DNA from: Halomonas sp. UBA3074
Lineage (GTDB): Bacteria > Pseudomonadota > Gammaproteobacteria > Pseudomonadales > Halomonadaceae
Assembly: GCF_002366715.1 (NCBI RefSeq)
Contig: NZ_DFBS01000040.1
Location: 1-54,127, forward strand
Length of the DNA stretch: 54,127 bases
Direction: 5' to 3'
Position numbers and translations under genes: made by a program
Shown here: piece by piece, positions 17,669 through 26,096 of the stretch
How the letters are laid out: the number at the start of each line of letters is the position of its first letter
How positions within the stretch are numbered: the stretch's first letter is position 1
Notes under the pieces: generated by a model
Database searches by the model: none
The model's input: the letters and a program-made list of their open reading frames with translations, nothing else
Told to the model about the DNA's origin: nothing

Positions 17669-18418
17669 ATGCGTACGCCTTTAATCGCCGGTAACTGGAA
17701 AATGAACGGTTCCGTGGCGTTGATCAACGAATTTGGCCAGGCCTTCTCTGCTGCCGTATCGCCAAAAGAGGTGGATGTCGTTATCATTCCGCCGTTCCCC
17801 TATTTGGATGCGGCGCGTCTTGCCTTCGAAGGCACGGTGCTGTCATTGGGTGCGCAGACGCTTAACCCTATTCATTCGGGAGCGCATACCGGGGAAGTGA
17901 GTGGTCGCATGCTCAAAGAGTTTGCGGTTTCTTACGTACTGGTTGGGCATTCGGAGCGGCGTCAGCTTTATAAAGAGAGCGACGACCAGATCTTTGCGCG
18001 CCTGTTGGCGGCATTGAGCGTGGAGATCACGCCTATTCTCTGTGTGGGTGAATCCCTAGAGGAGCGCGACGCGGGGCGCACGATGGACGTAGTGCTGCGC
18101 CAGGTAGGGCATGCGATGTCTCGCCTGGAGCCAGACCAGCGCCAACAAGTCGTCATCGCCTACGAACCCGTTTGGGCCATTGGTACGGGGCGCACCGCCA
18201 CGCCTGAGCAAGCTCAAGAGGTCATGGCAGGCATTCGTGCTTACCAGGCAAGCTTTGATAAAGGGCTCGCTGAGCAGCTTCGGTTGCTTTACGGCGGCAG
18301 TATGAATGCAAGTAATGCGGCTGAGCTGCTTGCTCAGCCGGATATCGACGGCGGTCTAGTGGGCGGAGCCTCACTCAAGACCGATGATTTTTATGCCATT
18401 TGTCAGTCAGCAGGATAA
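17669..18418 (+). CDS. tpiA: Triosephosphate isomerase
   Basis: Interconverts dihydroxyacetone phosphate and glyceraldehyde-3-phosphate. 249 residues. The catalytic Asn/Lys lie in AGNWKMNG, the catalytic His in VGHSERR, the catalytic Glu and flexible loop in AYEPVWAIGTGR, and the phosphate loop in GGLVGGASL. SD GAGGAGAG precedes the ATG. secG begins four bases after its stop, the usual gammaproteobacterial tpiA-secG order. Confidence 0.98.
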   Translation: MRTPLIAGNWKMNGSVALINEFGQAFSAAVSPKEVDVVIIPPFPYLDAARLAFEGTVLSLGAQTLNPIHSGAHTGEVSGRMLKEFAVSYVLVGHSERRQLYKESDDQIFARLLAALSVEITPILCVGESLEERDAGRTMDVVLRQVGHAMSRLEPDQRQQVVIAYEPVWAIGTGRTATPEQAQEVMAGIRAYQASFDKGLAEQLRLLYGGSMNASNAAELLAQPDIDGGLVGGASLKTDDFYAICQSAG

Positions 18419-18422
18419 CGCC

Positions 18423-18782
18423 ATGCAAGTTGCAATTCTTATGATCCATGTGGTGATTGCGGTCGCCCTGGTGGTACTCATCCTGCTTCAGCAGGGTAAA
18501 GGTGCCGAAGCTGGCGCTGCTTTTGGGGGCGGCGCATCACAAACCGTGTTTGGCTCACGGGGTAGCGGTAACTTTCTGTCGCGTACGACCGCCATTTTAG
18601 CGGCGGGCTTCTTCGTGACTTCCATGGCGCTGGCTTATTTCGCTACACAAGCTGGCCAAGCACCTGAAGCCGGTATTCCGGACTCACGCCTGATCGAGCA
18701 GCAGCAAAGCGTTCCGACGCTTGACGACAGGCCTGCAGATGTGGATAATACCGCGCCAGTGCTAGAGGAAAGCAACGACTAA
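18423..18782 (+). CDS. secG: Preprotein translocase subunit SecG
   Basis: Small membrane partner of SecYE, 119 residues. Two membrane helices (about residues 2-24 and 52-72) flank the conserved cytoplasmic loop LLQQGKGAEAGAAFGGGASQ; the tail is acidic and Gln/Asp rich. The open frame starts at 18384 inside tpiA, but the ATG at 18423 with AGGA at proper distance and the normal N-terminus MQVAILMIHV is the real start. Probably cotranscribed with the downstream tRNA-Leu. Confidence 0.95.
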   Translation: MQVAILMIHVVIAVALVVLILLQQGKGAEAGAAFGGGASQTVFGSRGSGNFLSRTTAILAAGFFVTSMALAYFATQAGQAPEAGIPDSRLIEQQQSVPTLDDRPADVDNTAPVLEESND

Positions 18783-18827
18783 GTAGTTGATGATTCGGTC
18801 GCTGTGATTTTTTTAGCCTCCCCTGAT

Positions 18828-18914
18828 GCCGAAGTGGTGGAATTGGTAGACACGCTATCTTGAGGGGGTAGTGACCGTATGGTCGTGCGGGTTCAAGTCC
18901 CGCCTTCGGCACCA
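18828..18914 (+). tRNA. tRNA-Leu (anticodon GAG)
   Basis: 87 bases including encoded CCA. The acceptor stem is GCCGAAG with CTTCGGC. The anticodon loop TTGAGGG sits on stem CTATC/GGTAG with GAG at 18862-18864. It has a long class II variable arm and T-arm GGTTCAAGTCC. Sequence and position after secG match the E. coli leuU context. Confidence 0.96.
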
Positions 18915-19033
18915 TCTGTTTTGCTGGCTCGCCAGCTTCCCAGAATTTCTTTTTCGCCAGAATGAGTAGGTTGCATTCGTTAGTTAGGCGAAAAAGTCAG
19001 CGTTAAGTAAGTGACGCTAGAAGCAAGTAGTTC

Positions 19034-19062
19034 TTGACGTAAGTAGCTTTGATGTCTATTAT
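19034..19062 (+). promoter_or_regulatory. Promoter for initiator tRNA
   Basis: TTGACG (19034-19039), 17-base spacer, TATTAT (19057-19062). The tRNA begins 17 bases after the -10. Good sigma70 match; the tRNA and the rimP-nusA-infB operon could start here. Confidence 0.7.
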
Positions 19063-19078
19063 CGTCGACCTAGATTGA

Positions 19079-19155
<77 letters not shown>

Positions 19156-19478
19156 TTTTCTAGTAGCATGTTTGTCAGCTGTTTTCTCTATTTATATGGA
19201 CTGAAAATAGCGGCTATCAGGTTAATCCTGGGGCGTGTTGCTGAAACGGTACTTAAGGTTTCTTTTAAAAAGCCCCTTCCAGTGAAGGGGCTTTTTGTTA
19301 GCAGCTTTTGGTTAGCAAGCGTTGGGCTAACGCCCGCTCATTGCTAACACGAGTGATCTTAATAGCGGATGCCTCCGGATAGCCGGATGCACATTTCCGA
19401 GTAACGCCAATCAGCCACCTAGCTTTTCTAAAAACTCCTGGCCAGGTGCCTGATGCAACGGCTATAGGAGCTTTGTCT
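19156..19478 (+). other. tRNA-fMet to rimP leader
   Basis: 323 bases without a gene. It contains one strong terminator at 19267-19296 and a short partial direct repeat (GGATGCCTCCGGATAGCCGGATG region, 19366-19390). In E. coli the equivalent metY-rimP gap also has terminators through which the operon is partly read; the same is likely here. Confidence 0.6.
19267..19296 (+). terminator. Terminator between tRNA-fMet and rimP
   Basis: AAAAAGCCCCTTC (19267-19279), loop CAGT, GAAGGGGCTTTTT (19284-19296). Perfect stem with a T run. Confidence 0.9.
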
Positions 19479-19940
19479 GTGGCCACTAAACACGCTGCGC
19501 TTCACGCGCTGATCGAACCTGTTGTTGCTGCCATGGGCTTTGAGCTATGGGGCATCGACCATCTTTCCCAGGGCAAAAACTCGCGGCTGGTGATCTATAT
19601 CGAGCGCGAGAGTGGCGTTAGCGTTGAAGACTGCGCAGATATTAGCCGCCAAGTCAGTGCTGTCATGGATGTAGAAGACCCTATCGCCGGTGAGTACCGG
19701 TTGGAAGTCTCCTCGCCTGGCATGGCACGTCCCTTGTATTCCCTGGATCAGTTTACCCGCTTTCAAGGTCATCACGTCGCGCTGAAACTGCGCACTGCCT
19801 TTGACGGGCGGCGCAAGTATCAAGGGCTTTTGGTCGGTGTGGAAGGTGATGAAATACTCCTACAGCTGAATGGCGAAGAGTATTGCTTTCCTATTGAGAG
19901 TATTGATTCTGCTCACATTGTACCGCAGTTCGACGATTAA
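19479..19940 (+). CDS. rimP: Ribosome maturation factor RimP
   Basis: Needed for 30S subunit assembly. 153 residues. The N-terminal domain has GFELWGIDH, SRLVIYIE, VEDCADISRQVSAVMDVED and YRLEVSSPGMARPL; the C-terminal domain is a small barrel. The frame opens at 19446, but the GTG at 19479 follows AGGAG by eight bases and gives the E. coli length (150). First protein gene of the rimP-nusA-infB operon. Confidence 0.95.
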   Translation: MATKHAALHALIEPVVAAMGFELWGIDHLSQGKNSRLVIYIERESGVSVEDCADISRQVSAVMDVEDPIAGEYRLEVSSPGMARPLYSLDQFTRFQGHHVALKLRTAFDGRRKYQGLLVGVEGDEILLQLNGEEYCFPIESIDSAHIVPQFDD

Positions 19941-20012
19941 CCGGGTAGCGGCGCTGCCGGCAGGCTGCCGGGGTGATGCACATAAGGATAGGTTTTCTGG
20001 CGAGGCATACGC

Positions 20013-21527
20013 ATGAGTAAAGAAATTTTAATGGTCGTTGACGCGATCTCCAATGAGAAGGGCGTCCCACGTGATGTCATCTTCGAAGCGGTAGAAGCTG
20101 CTCTTGCGAGCGCGTCGCGCAAGCGTTTCGAAAAAGAAGAAGCCAATGTGCGCGTGCATATTGATCGCCGCACTGGCGAATACGAAACCTTTCGCTTCTG
20201 GACCGTCGTGGAAGACGACGAGTTCGAAACGCCAGATTACGAAATTAAAGAGACCATTGCTGAGCAGCGCGATCCGCCGCTGAAATTGGGCGATGTCGTC
20301 GAAAAGAGCATCGAAAATGCGGCGTTTGGCCGTATTGCTGCACAAACCGCCAAGCAGGTGATCGTACAGAAAGTACGTGAAGCCGAGCGGGCCGAAGTCG
20401 TGCGTCAATATGCTGACCGTGAAGGTGAGCTGGTGGCCGGGATCGTCAAGAAGACGACCCGCGACGGCTTGATCATCGATTTGGGTGAAAACGCTGAGGC
20501 GTTTTTGCCGCGCAACGAAATGATCCACGGTGAGCGTTACCGCATGAACGAGCGGGTGCGCGCCCTGTTGGTCAAAGTAGACCCGGATGCTCGCGGCGCC
20601 CAGCTTCAGCTGTCGCGTACCTGCCCTGAGCTGATCATTGAACTGTTCAAAATTGAAGTGCCGGAAATCGCCGAGCAGTTGATTGAGATTAAAGGGGCCG
20701 CGCGTGATCCCGGCTCGCGCGCCAAAATTGCGGTTAAAACCAATGATCGCCGCATCGATCCCGTCGGTGCCTGTGTAGGTATGCGGGGTTCGCGTGTTCA
20801 GGCGGTCTCTTCGGAGCTGCAAAACGAACGCGTCGATATCGTGCTGTGGGATGACAATCCTGCCCAGTTGGTGATTAACGCCATGGCGCCTGCCGATGTG
20901 GGGTCTATCCTTGTTGACGAAGATGCCCACGCGATGGACGTGGCCGTGGCACAGGACAATTTGGCCCAGGCCATTGGTCGCAGCGGCCAGAACGTACGTT
21001 TGGCCTCTGAACTCACCGGCTGGCGTATTAACGTCATGACCGAAGAGGAAGCAGAGTCCAAGCGCGACCAAGAGATTGATAGCCTGGTCGATTCTTTCAT
21101 CCAGCACCTCGAAGTGGATGAAGATGTCGCCCGCCTGTTAGTGGAAGAGGGGTTCACCACCCTGGAAGAAGTCGCCTACGTGCCGCTGGAAGAAATGCTC
21201 GAAATCGAAGAGTTCGATGAAGATTTGGTCGAAGAGCTACGTGCACGTGCGAAAGACGAGCTGCTGACGATGGCCATTGCCTCGGAAGAAGCGCTAGACG
21301 GTGCCCAACCAGCAGCTGATCTGCTGGAGATGGATGGCATGGAGCGCCACCTGGCCTTCATCCTGGCCAGTCGCGGCATTGTCACCATGGAAGATCTCGC
21401 CGAGCAGTCTGTCGACGATCTGGTCGATATCGAGGAGTTGGACGAAGCGCGCGCAGCGGCACTGATCATGACTGCCCGTGCGCCCTGGTTTGAAGTCGAT
21501 GACGCATCGGATTCGAACACACAGTAA
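20013..21527 (+). CDS. nusA: Transcription termination/antitermination factor NusA
   Basis: Binds RNA polymerase and nascent RNA, acting in pausing, termination and rRNA antitermination. 504 residues: N-terminal polymerase-binding domain, S1 domain near 135-200 (ELVAGIVKKTTRDGLIIDLG), two KH domains (DPVGACVGMRGSRVQAVS; AIGRSGQNVRLASEL) and two acidic AR repeats from about 365 to the end, as in E. coli. The 72-base gap before it contains the palindrome CCGGCAGGCTGCCGG at 19957-19971, a likely RNA hairpin. SD GCGAGG. Confidence 0.97.
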   Translation: MSKEILMVVDAISNEKGVPRDVIFEAVEAALASASRKRFEKEEANVRVHIDRRTGEYETFRFWTVVEDDEFETPDYEIKETIAEQRDPPLKLGDVVEKSIENAAFGRIAAQTAKQVIVQKVREAERAEVVRQYADREGELVAGIVKKTTRDGLIIDLGENAEAFLPRNEMIHGERYRMNERVRALLVKVDPDARGAQLQLSRTCPELIIELFKIEVPEIAEQLIEIKGAARDPGSRAKIAVKTNDRRIDPVGACVGMRGSRVQAVSSELQNERVDIVLWDDNPAQLVINAMAPADVGSILVDEDAHAMDVAVAQDNLAQAIGRSGQNVRLASELTGWRINVMTEEEAESKRDQEIDSLVDSFIQHLEVDEDVARLLVEEGFTTLEEVAYVPLEEMLEIEEFDEDLVEELRARAKDELLTMAIASEEALDGAQPAADLLEMDGMERHLAFILASRGIVTMEDLAEQSVDDLVDIEELDEARAAALIMTARAPWFEVDDASDSNTQ

Positions 21528-21554
21528 ACAGGTCACGGGCTGAGGAGGGTCACT

Positions 21555-24134
21555 ATGTCAGATATGACAGTTAAAGATTTCGCAGTAAAGGTGGGCCGTG
21601 ATGTGCCTCGCCTATTAGAGCAAATGAAAGAAGCGGGTTTAAAGCACGCTTCAGAAAGTGATGCAGTGTCTGAAGAAGACAAGCAGAAGCTGCTGAGTTT
21701 CCTGAAGAAGAGCCACGGCGGAAGCGACACGGGTGATGCCGGTAAAAACCGCATCACGCTGACACGCAAAACCCGTAGCCGTATCAATACCGGTGAGCGC
21801 GGCAAAACCATCGAAGTGCAGGTACGTAAGAAGAAAACCTACGTCAAAAGCGCTGAAGATGAGAAGCCGAAAGCCCCCGAGCCTAGCTATACCGGCCCAC
21901 GCCAGTTAGTCGGCGATATGGCAGAAGCAGAAGCTGAGCGTAAAGTCAGCGATGCACGCGCCGCCGAAGAAAAAGCGGCTGCGCAGAAGGCCCATGCAGC
22001 GAAAGCTGCTGAAGAGGCGGCTAGCAAGAAAGAAGCCGCCGCTAAAAAGCCAGCTGACGTCAAGCCGAAAGCTGAAAAAGCGCCTGTAACGCCCAATATC
22101 GACGTGCCCAATCTTGAGATTGACGACACGCCATCTGGCGACGACATGCCGCCAGCGCCGCCGAAAGAAGGCCGTTCTGACCGCCGTACGGCGCCGCCTA
22201 AGAAGACCGCAGCGAAAGCCAAAGGTCGTCGTGACGATGAAGATCGTGGTGAGCGTGAAGAGCGTAAGCGTGGCGGTGGCGGTAAGAAGGTAAAACGTGC
22301 CGAACAGCGTCGTGGTGGTCGCCGTGGTGGCAACCAGACCGGCAACGGCAAGCACGCGTTCCAGAAACCGACTCAGCCGATCGTACGTGAAGTCTCGATC
22401 CCTGAATCGATCAGCGTGGCGGAATTGGCCGACAAAATGTCGATCAAGGCCAACGAAGTGATCAAGGCCATGTTTAACATGGGCGCAGCGGTCACCATCA
22501 ACCAAACCATCGATCAGGATACGGCTGCGATCGTGGTGGAAGAGATGGGCCACACGCCGAAGCTGGTGAAAGATGACGCGCTGGAAACGGAAATGCTCGA
22601 AGGCATCTCCTACGAAGGCGAAGAGATCACTCGTTCACCGGTCGTGACCGTGATGGGTCACGTCGACCACGGTAAAACATCGCTGCTGGATTATATCCGT
22701 AAAGCGAAAGTGGCCACCGGTGAAGCGGGTGGTATCACCCAGCACATTGGCGCGTACCACGTGGAAGATAACCACGGTGGCGTGACCTTCCTGGATACGC
22801 CAGGTCACGCGGCGTTTACCGCCATGCGTGCCCGTGGTGCCAAGGCAACGGACGTGGTCATTCTCGTTGTCGCAGCGGATGACGGCGTGATGCCGCAGAC
22901 GATTGAGGCGATTGAGCACTCCAAAGCCGCCGAAGTACCCATGGTGGTGGCGGTGAACAAGATCGATAAGCAGGGCATCGATCTGGATCGCATCAAAAAC
23001 GAGCTTTCGCAGCACGGCGTTATTTCGGAAGAGTGGGGCGGTGATACTCAGTTCGTTCACGTGTCTGCTAAGACCGGTGAAGGTATGGAAGAGCTGCTGG
23101 AAGCGATCCAGTTGGCCTCCGAAGTGCTTGAGCTGAAAGCTGTGCCTTCCGCACCGGGTAAAGGGGTTGTGGTTGAATCGCGCCTTGATAAAGGTCGTGG
23201 TCCGGTCGCTACCGTACTGGTTCAAAACGGCACGCTGAGAAAGGGCGATATCGTCCTCGCTGGCCTGCACTACGGCCGCGTACGTGCGCTGACCAACGAA
23301 CTTGCCCAGCAAGTCGATGAAGTTGGTCCGGCCATGCCGGTCGAGATTCAAGGCTTGGGCGGCACGCCGGATGCCGGTGACGACTTCATGGTCGTGGCCG
23401 ACGAGAAGAAAGCCCGCGAAGTGGCTAACTTCCGTCAAGGCAAATACCGCGAAGTGCGCCTGGCGCGTCAGCAGAAGGCCAAGCTGGAGAACATGTTCAG
23501 CCAGATGGGCCAAGACGAAGTGGCTAAGGTCAACATCGTCCTCAAAGCCGACGTACAAGGCTCGCTGGAAGCGATCAAAGGCGCCCTGGAAGAGCTCTCC
23601 ACTGATGAAGTCGAAGTGGCTGTGGTCTCCTCGGGTGTGGGCGGTATCACCGGTACCGATGCCAACTTGGCGCTCGCGTCAGAAGCCATCGTGGTCGGCT
23701 TTAACGTCCGTGCCGATGCCGCTGCCCGTGAGATCGTTGAGCGCGAAGGCCTGGATCTGCGTTACTACAGCGTTATTTACCAATTGATCGACGAGGTCAA
23801 GCAGGCGATGAGCGGTATGCTCGCACCTGAGTGGAAAGAAGAGATCGTCGGTATTGCTGAAGTGCGCGATGTATTCCGTGCGCCGAAGATTGGTGCTATC
23901 GCTGGCTGTATGGTCATCGAAGGTAACGTTCATCGTAATAAGAAGATCCGCGTATTGCGTGATGATGTGGTGATTTACGAAGGCGAGCTCGAATCGCTGC
24001 GCCGCTTCAAAGACGATGTGCAGGAAGTGCGCAACGGCATGGAGTGTGGCATCGGCGTGAAGAACTACAACGATGTCCAAGTCGGCGATAAGATCGAAGT
24101 CTTCGACCAAGTGAAGGTCGAGCGTAGCCTGTAA
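21555..24134 (+). CDS. infB: Translation initiation factor IF-2
   Basis: GTPase that brings initiator tRNA to the 30S subunit. 859 residues: small N-terminal fold (MTVKDFAVKVGRDVPRLLEQ), a long Ala/Lys/Glu-rich then Arg/Gly-rich linker (about 60-270), a second IF2_N module (SISVAELADKMSIKANEVIK), G1 GHVDHGKT near 366, G3 LDTPGHAAF, G4 VNKID, then domains II, III and IV. Internal starts giving shorter forms, as in E. coli, were not assessed. Strong SD GAGGAGGG. Confidence 0.98.
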   Translation: MSDMTVKDFAVKVGRDVPRLLEQMKEAGLKHASESDAVSEEDKQKLLSFLKKSHGGSDTGDAGKNRITLTRKTRSRINTGERGKTIEVQVRKKKTYVKSAEDEKPKAPEPSYTGPRQLVGDMAEAEAERKVSDARAAEEKAAAQKAHAAKAAEEAASKKEAAAKKPADVKPKAEKAPVTPNIDVPNLEIDDTPSGDDMPPAPPKEGRSDRRTAPPKKTAAKAKGRRDDEDRGEREERKRGGGGKKVKRAEQRRGGRRGGNQTGNGKHAFQKPTQPIVREVSIPESISVAELADKMSIKANEVIKAMFNMGAAVTINQTIDQDTAAIVVEEMGHTPKLVKDDALETEMLEGISYEGEEITRSPVVTVMGHVDHGKTSLLDYIRKAKVATGEAGGITQHIGAYHVEDNHGGVTFLDTPGHAAFTAMRARGAKATDVVILVVAADDGVMPQTIEAIEHSKAAEVPMVVAVNKIDKQGIDLDRIKNELSQHGVISEEWGGDTQFVHVSAKTGEGMEELLEAIQLASEVLELKAVPSAPGKGVVVESRLDKGRGPVATVLVQNGTLRKGDIVLAGLHYGRVRALTNELAQQVDEVGPAMPVEIQGLGGTPDAGDDFMVVADEKKAREVANFRQGKYREVRLARQQKAKLENMFSQMGQDEVAKVNIVLKADVQGSLEAIKGALEELSTDEVEVAVVSSGVGGITGTDANLALASEAIVVGFNVRADAAAREIVEREGLDLRYYSVIYQLIDEVKQAMSGMLAPEWKEEIVGIAEVRDVFRAPKIGAIAGCMVIEGNVHRNKKIRVLRDDVVIYEGELESLRRFKDDVQEVRNGMECGIGVKNYNDVQVGDKIEVFDQVKVERSL

Positions 24135-24152
24135 GGCTGCGAGGAGCTAACC

Positions 24153-24563
24153 ATGCGCGAATTTAAGCGTACCGACCGGGTAGCCGACCAGCTCCAGAAG
24201 GAGCTGGCGGTACTGATCCAGCGTGAAGTGAAAGATCCGCGTCTAGGCATGGTCACGGTCAGCGGTGTTACCGTCAGCCGTGACCTTGGCTATTCCGATG
24301 TCTATGTCACTCTGCTGGGTGAGCAAGAGCCCGAGCGTATTAAGGAAAACCTGCAGGTGCTGAAGCGTGCGGCTGGTTTTCTAAGAAGTCAGATTGCTAA
24401 GCGTATCAAGCTTCGTCACGTGCCAGAACTACGCTTTCATTTTGATGAGAGCGTCGTGCGTGGTCAGCAGCTCTCTTCATTGATTGATGAAGCGGTGACG
24501 ACTGATCGCGCCCGTCATCATGACGACGAGGACGATGCCGCTGCCAGTGAGGAAACTCGCTAG
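24153..24563 (+). CDS. rbfA: Ribosome-binding factor A
   Basis: 30S assembly factor with a KH-like fold, 136 residues. Visible: FKRTDRVADQLQKELAVLIQ, VKDPRLGMVTVSGVTVSRDL and the LRHVPELRFHFDES strand. The acidic tail HHDDEDDAAASEET is typical for this group. The last base of its stop is the first base of the truB start. Confidence 0.96.
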   Translation: MREFKRTDRVADQLQKELAVLIQREVKDPRLGMVTVSGVTVSRDLGYSDVYVTLLGEQEPERIKENLQVLKRAAGFLRSQIAKRIKLRHVPELRFHFDESVVRGQQLSSLIDEAVTTDRARHHDDEDDAAASEETR

Positions 24564-25483
24564 TGGCACGTCAACGCCGTGGTTTGCCGGTTAATGGCGT
24601 ACTGTTGCTGGATAAGCCGAAGGGCGTTTCCAGCAACCATGCGCTGCAGCGTGTGCGTCGGCTGTTCCAGGCGCAAAAAGCCGGGCACACCGGCACGCTG
24701 GACCCGATGGCCACCGGCTTATTGCCGATTTGCCTGGGCGAAGCCACCAAGTTTTCATCGCATCTTCTGGAAGCCGATAAGGTATATCGCACCCGGGTAG
24801 AATTGGGCGTGATGACGGATACCGGCGATGCGGAAGGCGCGGTGATGGAGCAGCATGCGGTGCCCAGTCTCACTGCTGACGATGTAGAGGCTGTGCTCAG
24901 CCGCTTTCGTGGTGACATTGATCAAGTGCCGCCCATGTATTCAGCTTTGAAGCATCAGGGCAAAAAGCTTTACGAGTTGGCCCGTGAAGGCAAGCAGGTA
25001 GAGCGTGCAGCACGCCGAGTAAGCGTGTATGATGCGCGCCTGCTGTCGTTTGATGGCACTGCATTTGAGCTGGAAGTCAGCTGCAGCAAAGGTACTTACA
25101 TCCGCACGTTAGCCGAAGATATCGGTAAAGCGTTGGGCTGTGGTGCGCACATCAGTCAACTAAGAAGGCTCAAAACGGGGCCTTTTTTAGCCGATGCGAT
25201 GTGGACATTAGAGGACTTGGAAGCGTTGGCGGATCAAGCCGCACTGGAAGCTGAACTGATGCCTGTGGATGTGCTGGTCGATCATTTGCCGTCATTGATG
25301 GTGGACGATACTGCCCATAGCCGCTTGGCCCATGGTCAGCCTGCCACGCTAACCACCGGCACGCTTGCGCCAGAGGCGTTAGCTAGACTTTATTACGCCG
25401 AGACGTTTATCGGCCTTGGCGTAGTGAAAGGCGACCAGGAAGTGGCGCCTAAGCGACTGTTAAGCACCGTCGCTATCTCGTAA
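24563..25483 (+). CDS. truB: tRNA pseudouridine55 synthase
   Basis: Makes pseudouridine 55 in the T-loop of tRNAs. 306 residues. The catalytic Asp is in HTGTLDPMATGLLPICLGEAT; other motifs are PMYSALKHQGKKLYELAR, CSKGTYIRTLAEDIG and LRRLKTGPF. The GTG start shares one base with the rbfA stop and follows GAGGA, which indicates coupling. Confidence 0.97.
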   Translation: MARQRRGLPVNGVLLLDKPKGVSSNHALQRVRRLFQAQKAGHTGTLDPMATGLLPICLGEATKFSSHLLEADKVYRTRVELGVMTDTGDAEGAVMEQHAVPSLTADDVEAVLSRFRGDIDQVPPMYSALKHQGKKLYELAREGKQVERAARRVSVYDARLLSFDGTAFELEVSCSKGTYIRTLAEDIGKALGCGAHISQLRRLKTGPFLADAMWTLEDLEALADQAALEAELMPVDVLVDHLPSLMVDDTAHSRLAHGQPATLTTGTLAPEALARLYYAETFIGLGVVKGDQEVAPKRLLSTVAIS

Positions 25484-25646
25484 ACAGCGTTGCAAGGATG
25501 CACTATCTACGGGAAAATAGTTAATAGAAGATGGCTAGTAGAAATCAGCCGTTAGACGTTAGCTATTAGAAATTAGCAGCTTGAGACTGCAAATATGCGT
25601 GGTCTCACCCATTCATTTTTAGGCATATTGCTTACTGGAGAGACAG

Positions 25647-25916
25647 ATGGCTTTAACCGCTGAGAAGAAGGCCGAGATCGTTACTGAATACGGCCGCGGC
25701 GACAACGATACCGGTTCCCCTGAAGTGCAGGTTGCCCTGCTGAGCGCCAACATCAATGGCCTGCAGGATCACTTCAAGACCAATAAGCAGGATCACCACT
25801 CTCGTCGTGGTCTGATCCGCATGGTTAACCAGCGTCGTAAACTGCTGGATTACCTAAAGCGTAAAGATTTCGAACGCTATCAGTCCCTGATTCAGCGTCT
25901 GGGTCTGCGTCGTTAA
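25647..25916 (+). CDS. rpsO: 30S ribosomal protein S15
   Basis: 89 residues, the standard length: TGSPEVQVALLSANINGLQDH, HHSRRGLIRMVNQRRKLLDYL and the C-terminal IQRLGLRR. Binds the central domain of 16S rRNA. The 163 bases upstream carry two similar 16-base segments (25534-25549 and 25562-25577) and an inverted repeat TGAGAC/GTCTCA that may form part of a leader. In E. coli S15 represses its own mRNA; this leader was not folded. Confidence 0.98.
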   Translation: MALTAEKKAEIVTEYGRGDNDTGSPEVQVALLSANINGLQDHFKTNKQDHHSRRGLIRMVNQRRKLLDYLKRKDFERYQSLIQRLGLRR

Positions 25917-25936
25917 GCGTTAACGGCAACGATTAG

Positions 25937-25971
25937 AAACGGGCAGCTCCTTGTGAGCTGCCCGTTTTTTT
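25937..25971 (+). terminator. Terminator after rpsO
   Basis: AAACGGGCAGCTC (25937-25949) pairs with GAGCTGCCCGTTT (25955-25967), followed by a T run. Confidence 0.93.
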
Positions 25972-26096
25972 ATGTTTCTCATTGACCTGGGAGGGAACTG
26001 GTAGCCCTATCGTGCTCCAGCGCCTAGAATGGTAGCGAGTCAAAACGACCTAAACGAATAGACAAGTAGATATTGATAATGCTGAAGGAAGTCGCT

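Noticed and set aside
18950..18995. Inverted repeat TTTTTCGCC/GGCGAAAAA between the two tRNA genes as a terminator
   Set aside because: The loop is 28 bases and no T run follows the right arm, so it is a weak hairpin at best.
20028..21107. 359-codon antisense open frame within nusA
   Set aside because: It mirrors nusA codons and no recognisable domain appears; nusA is unambiguous.
22635..23558. 307-codon antisense open frame within infB
   Set aside because: His/Phe-rich translation typical of the reverse complement of a GC-rich gene; no SD or family match.
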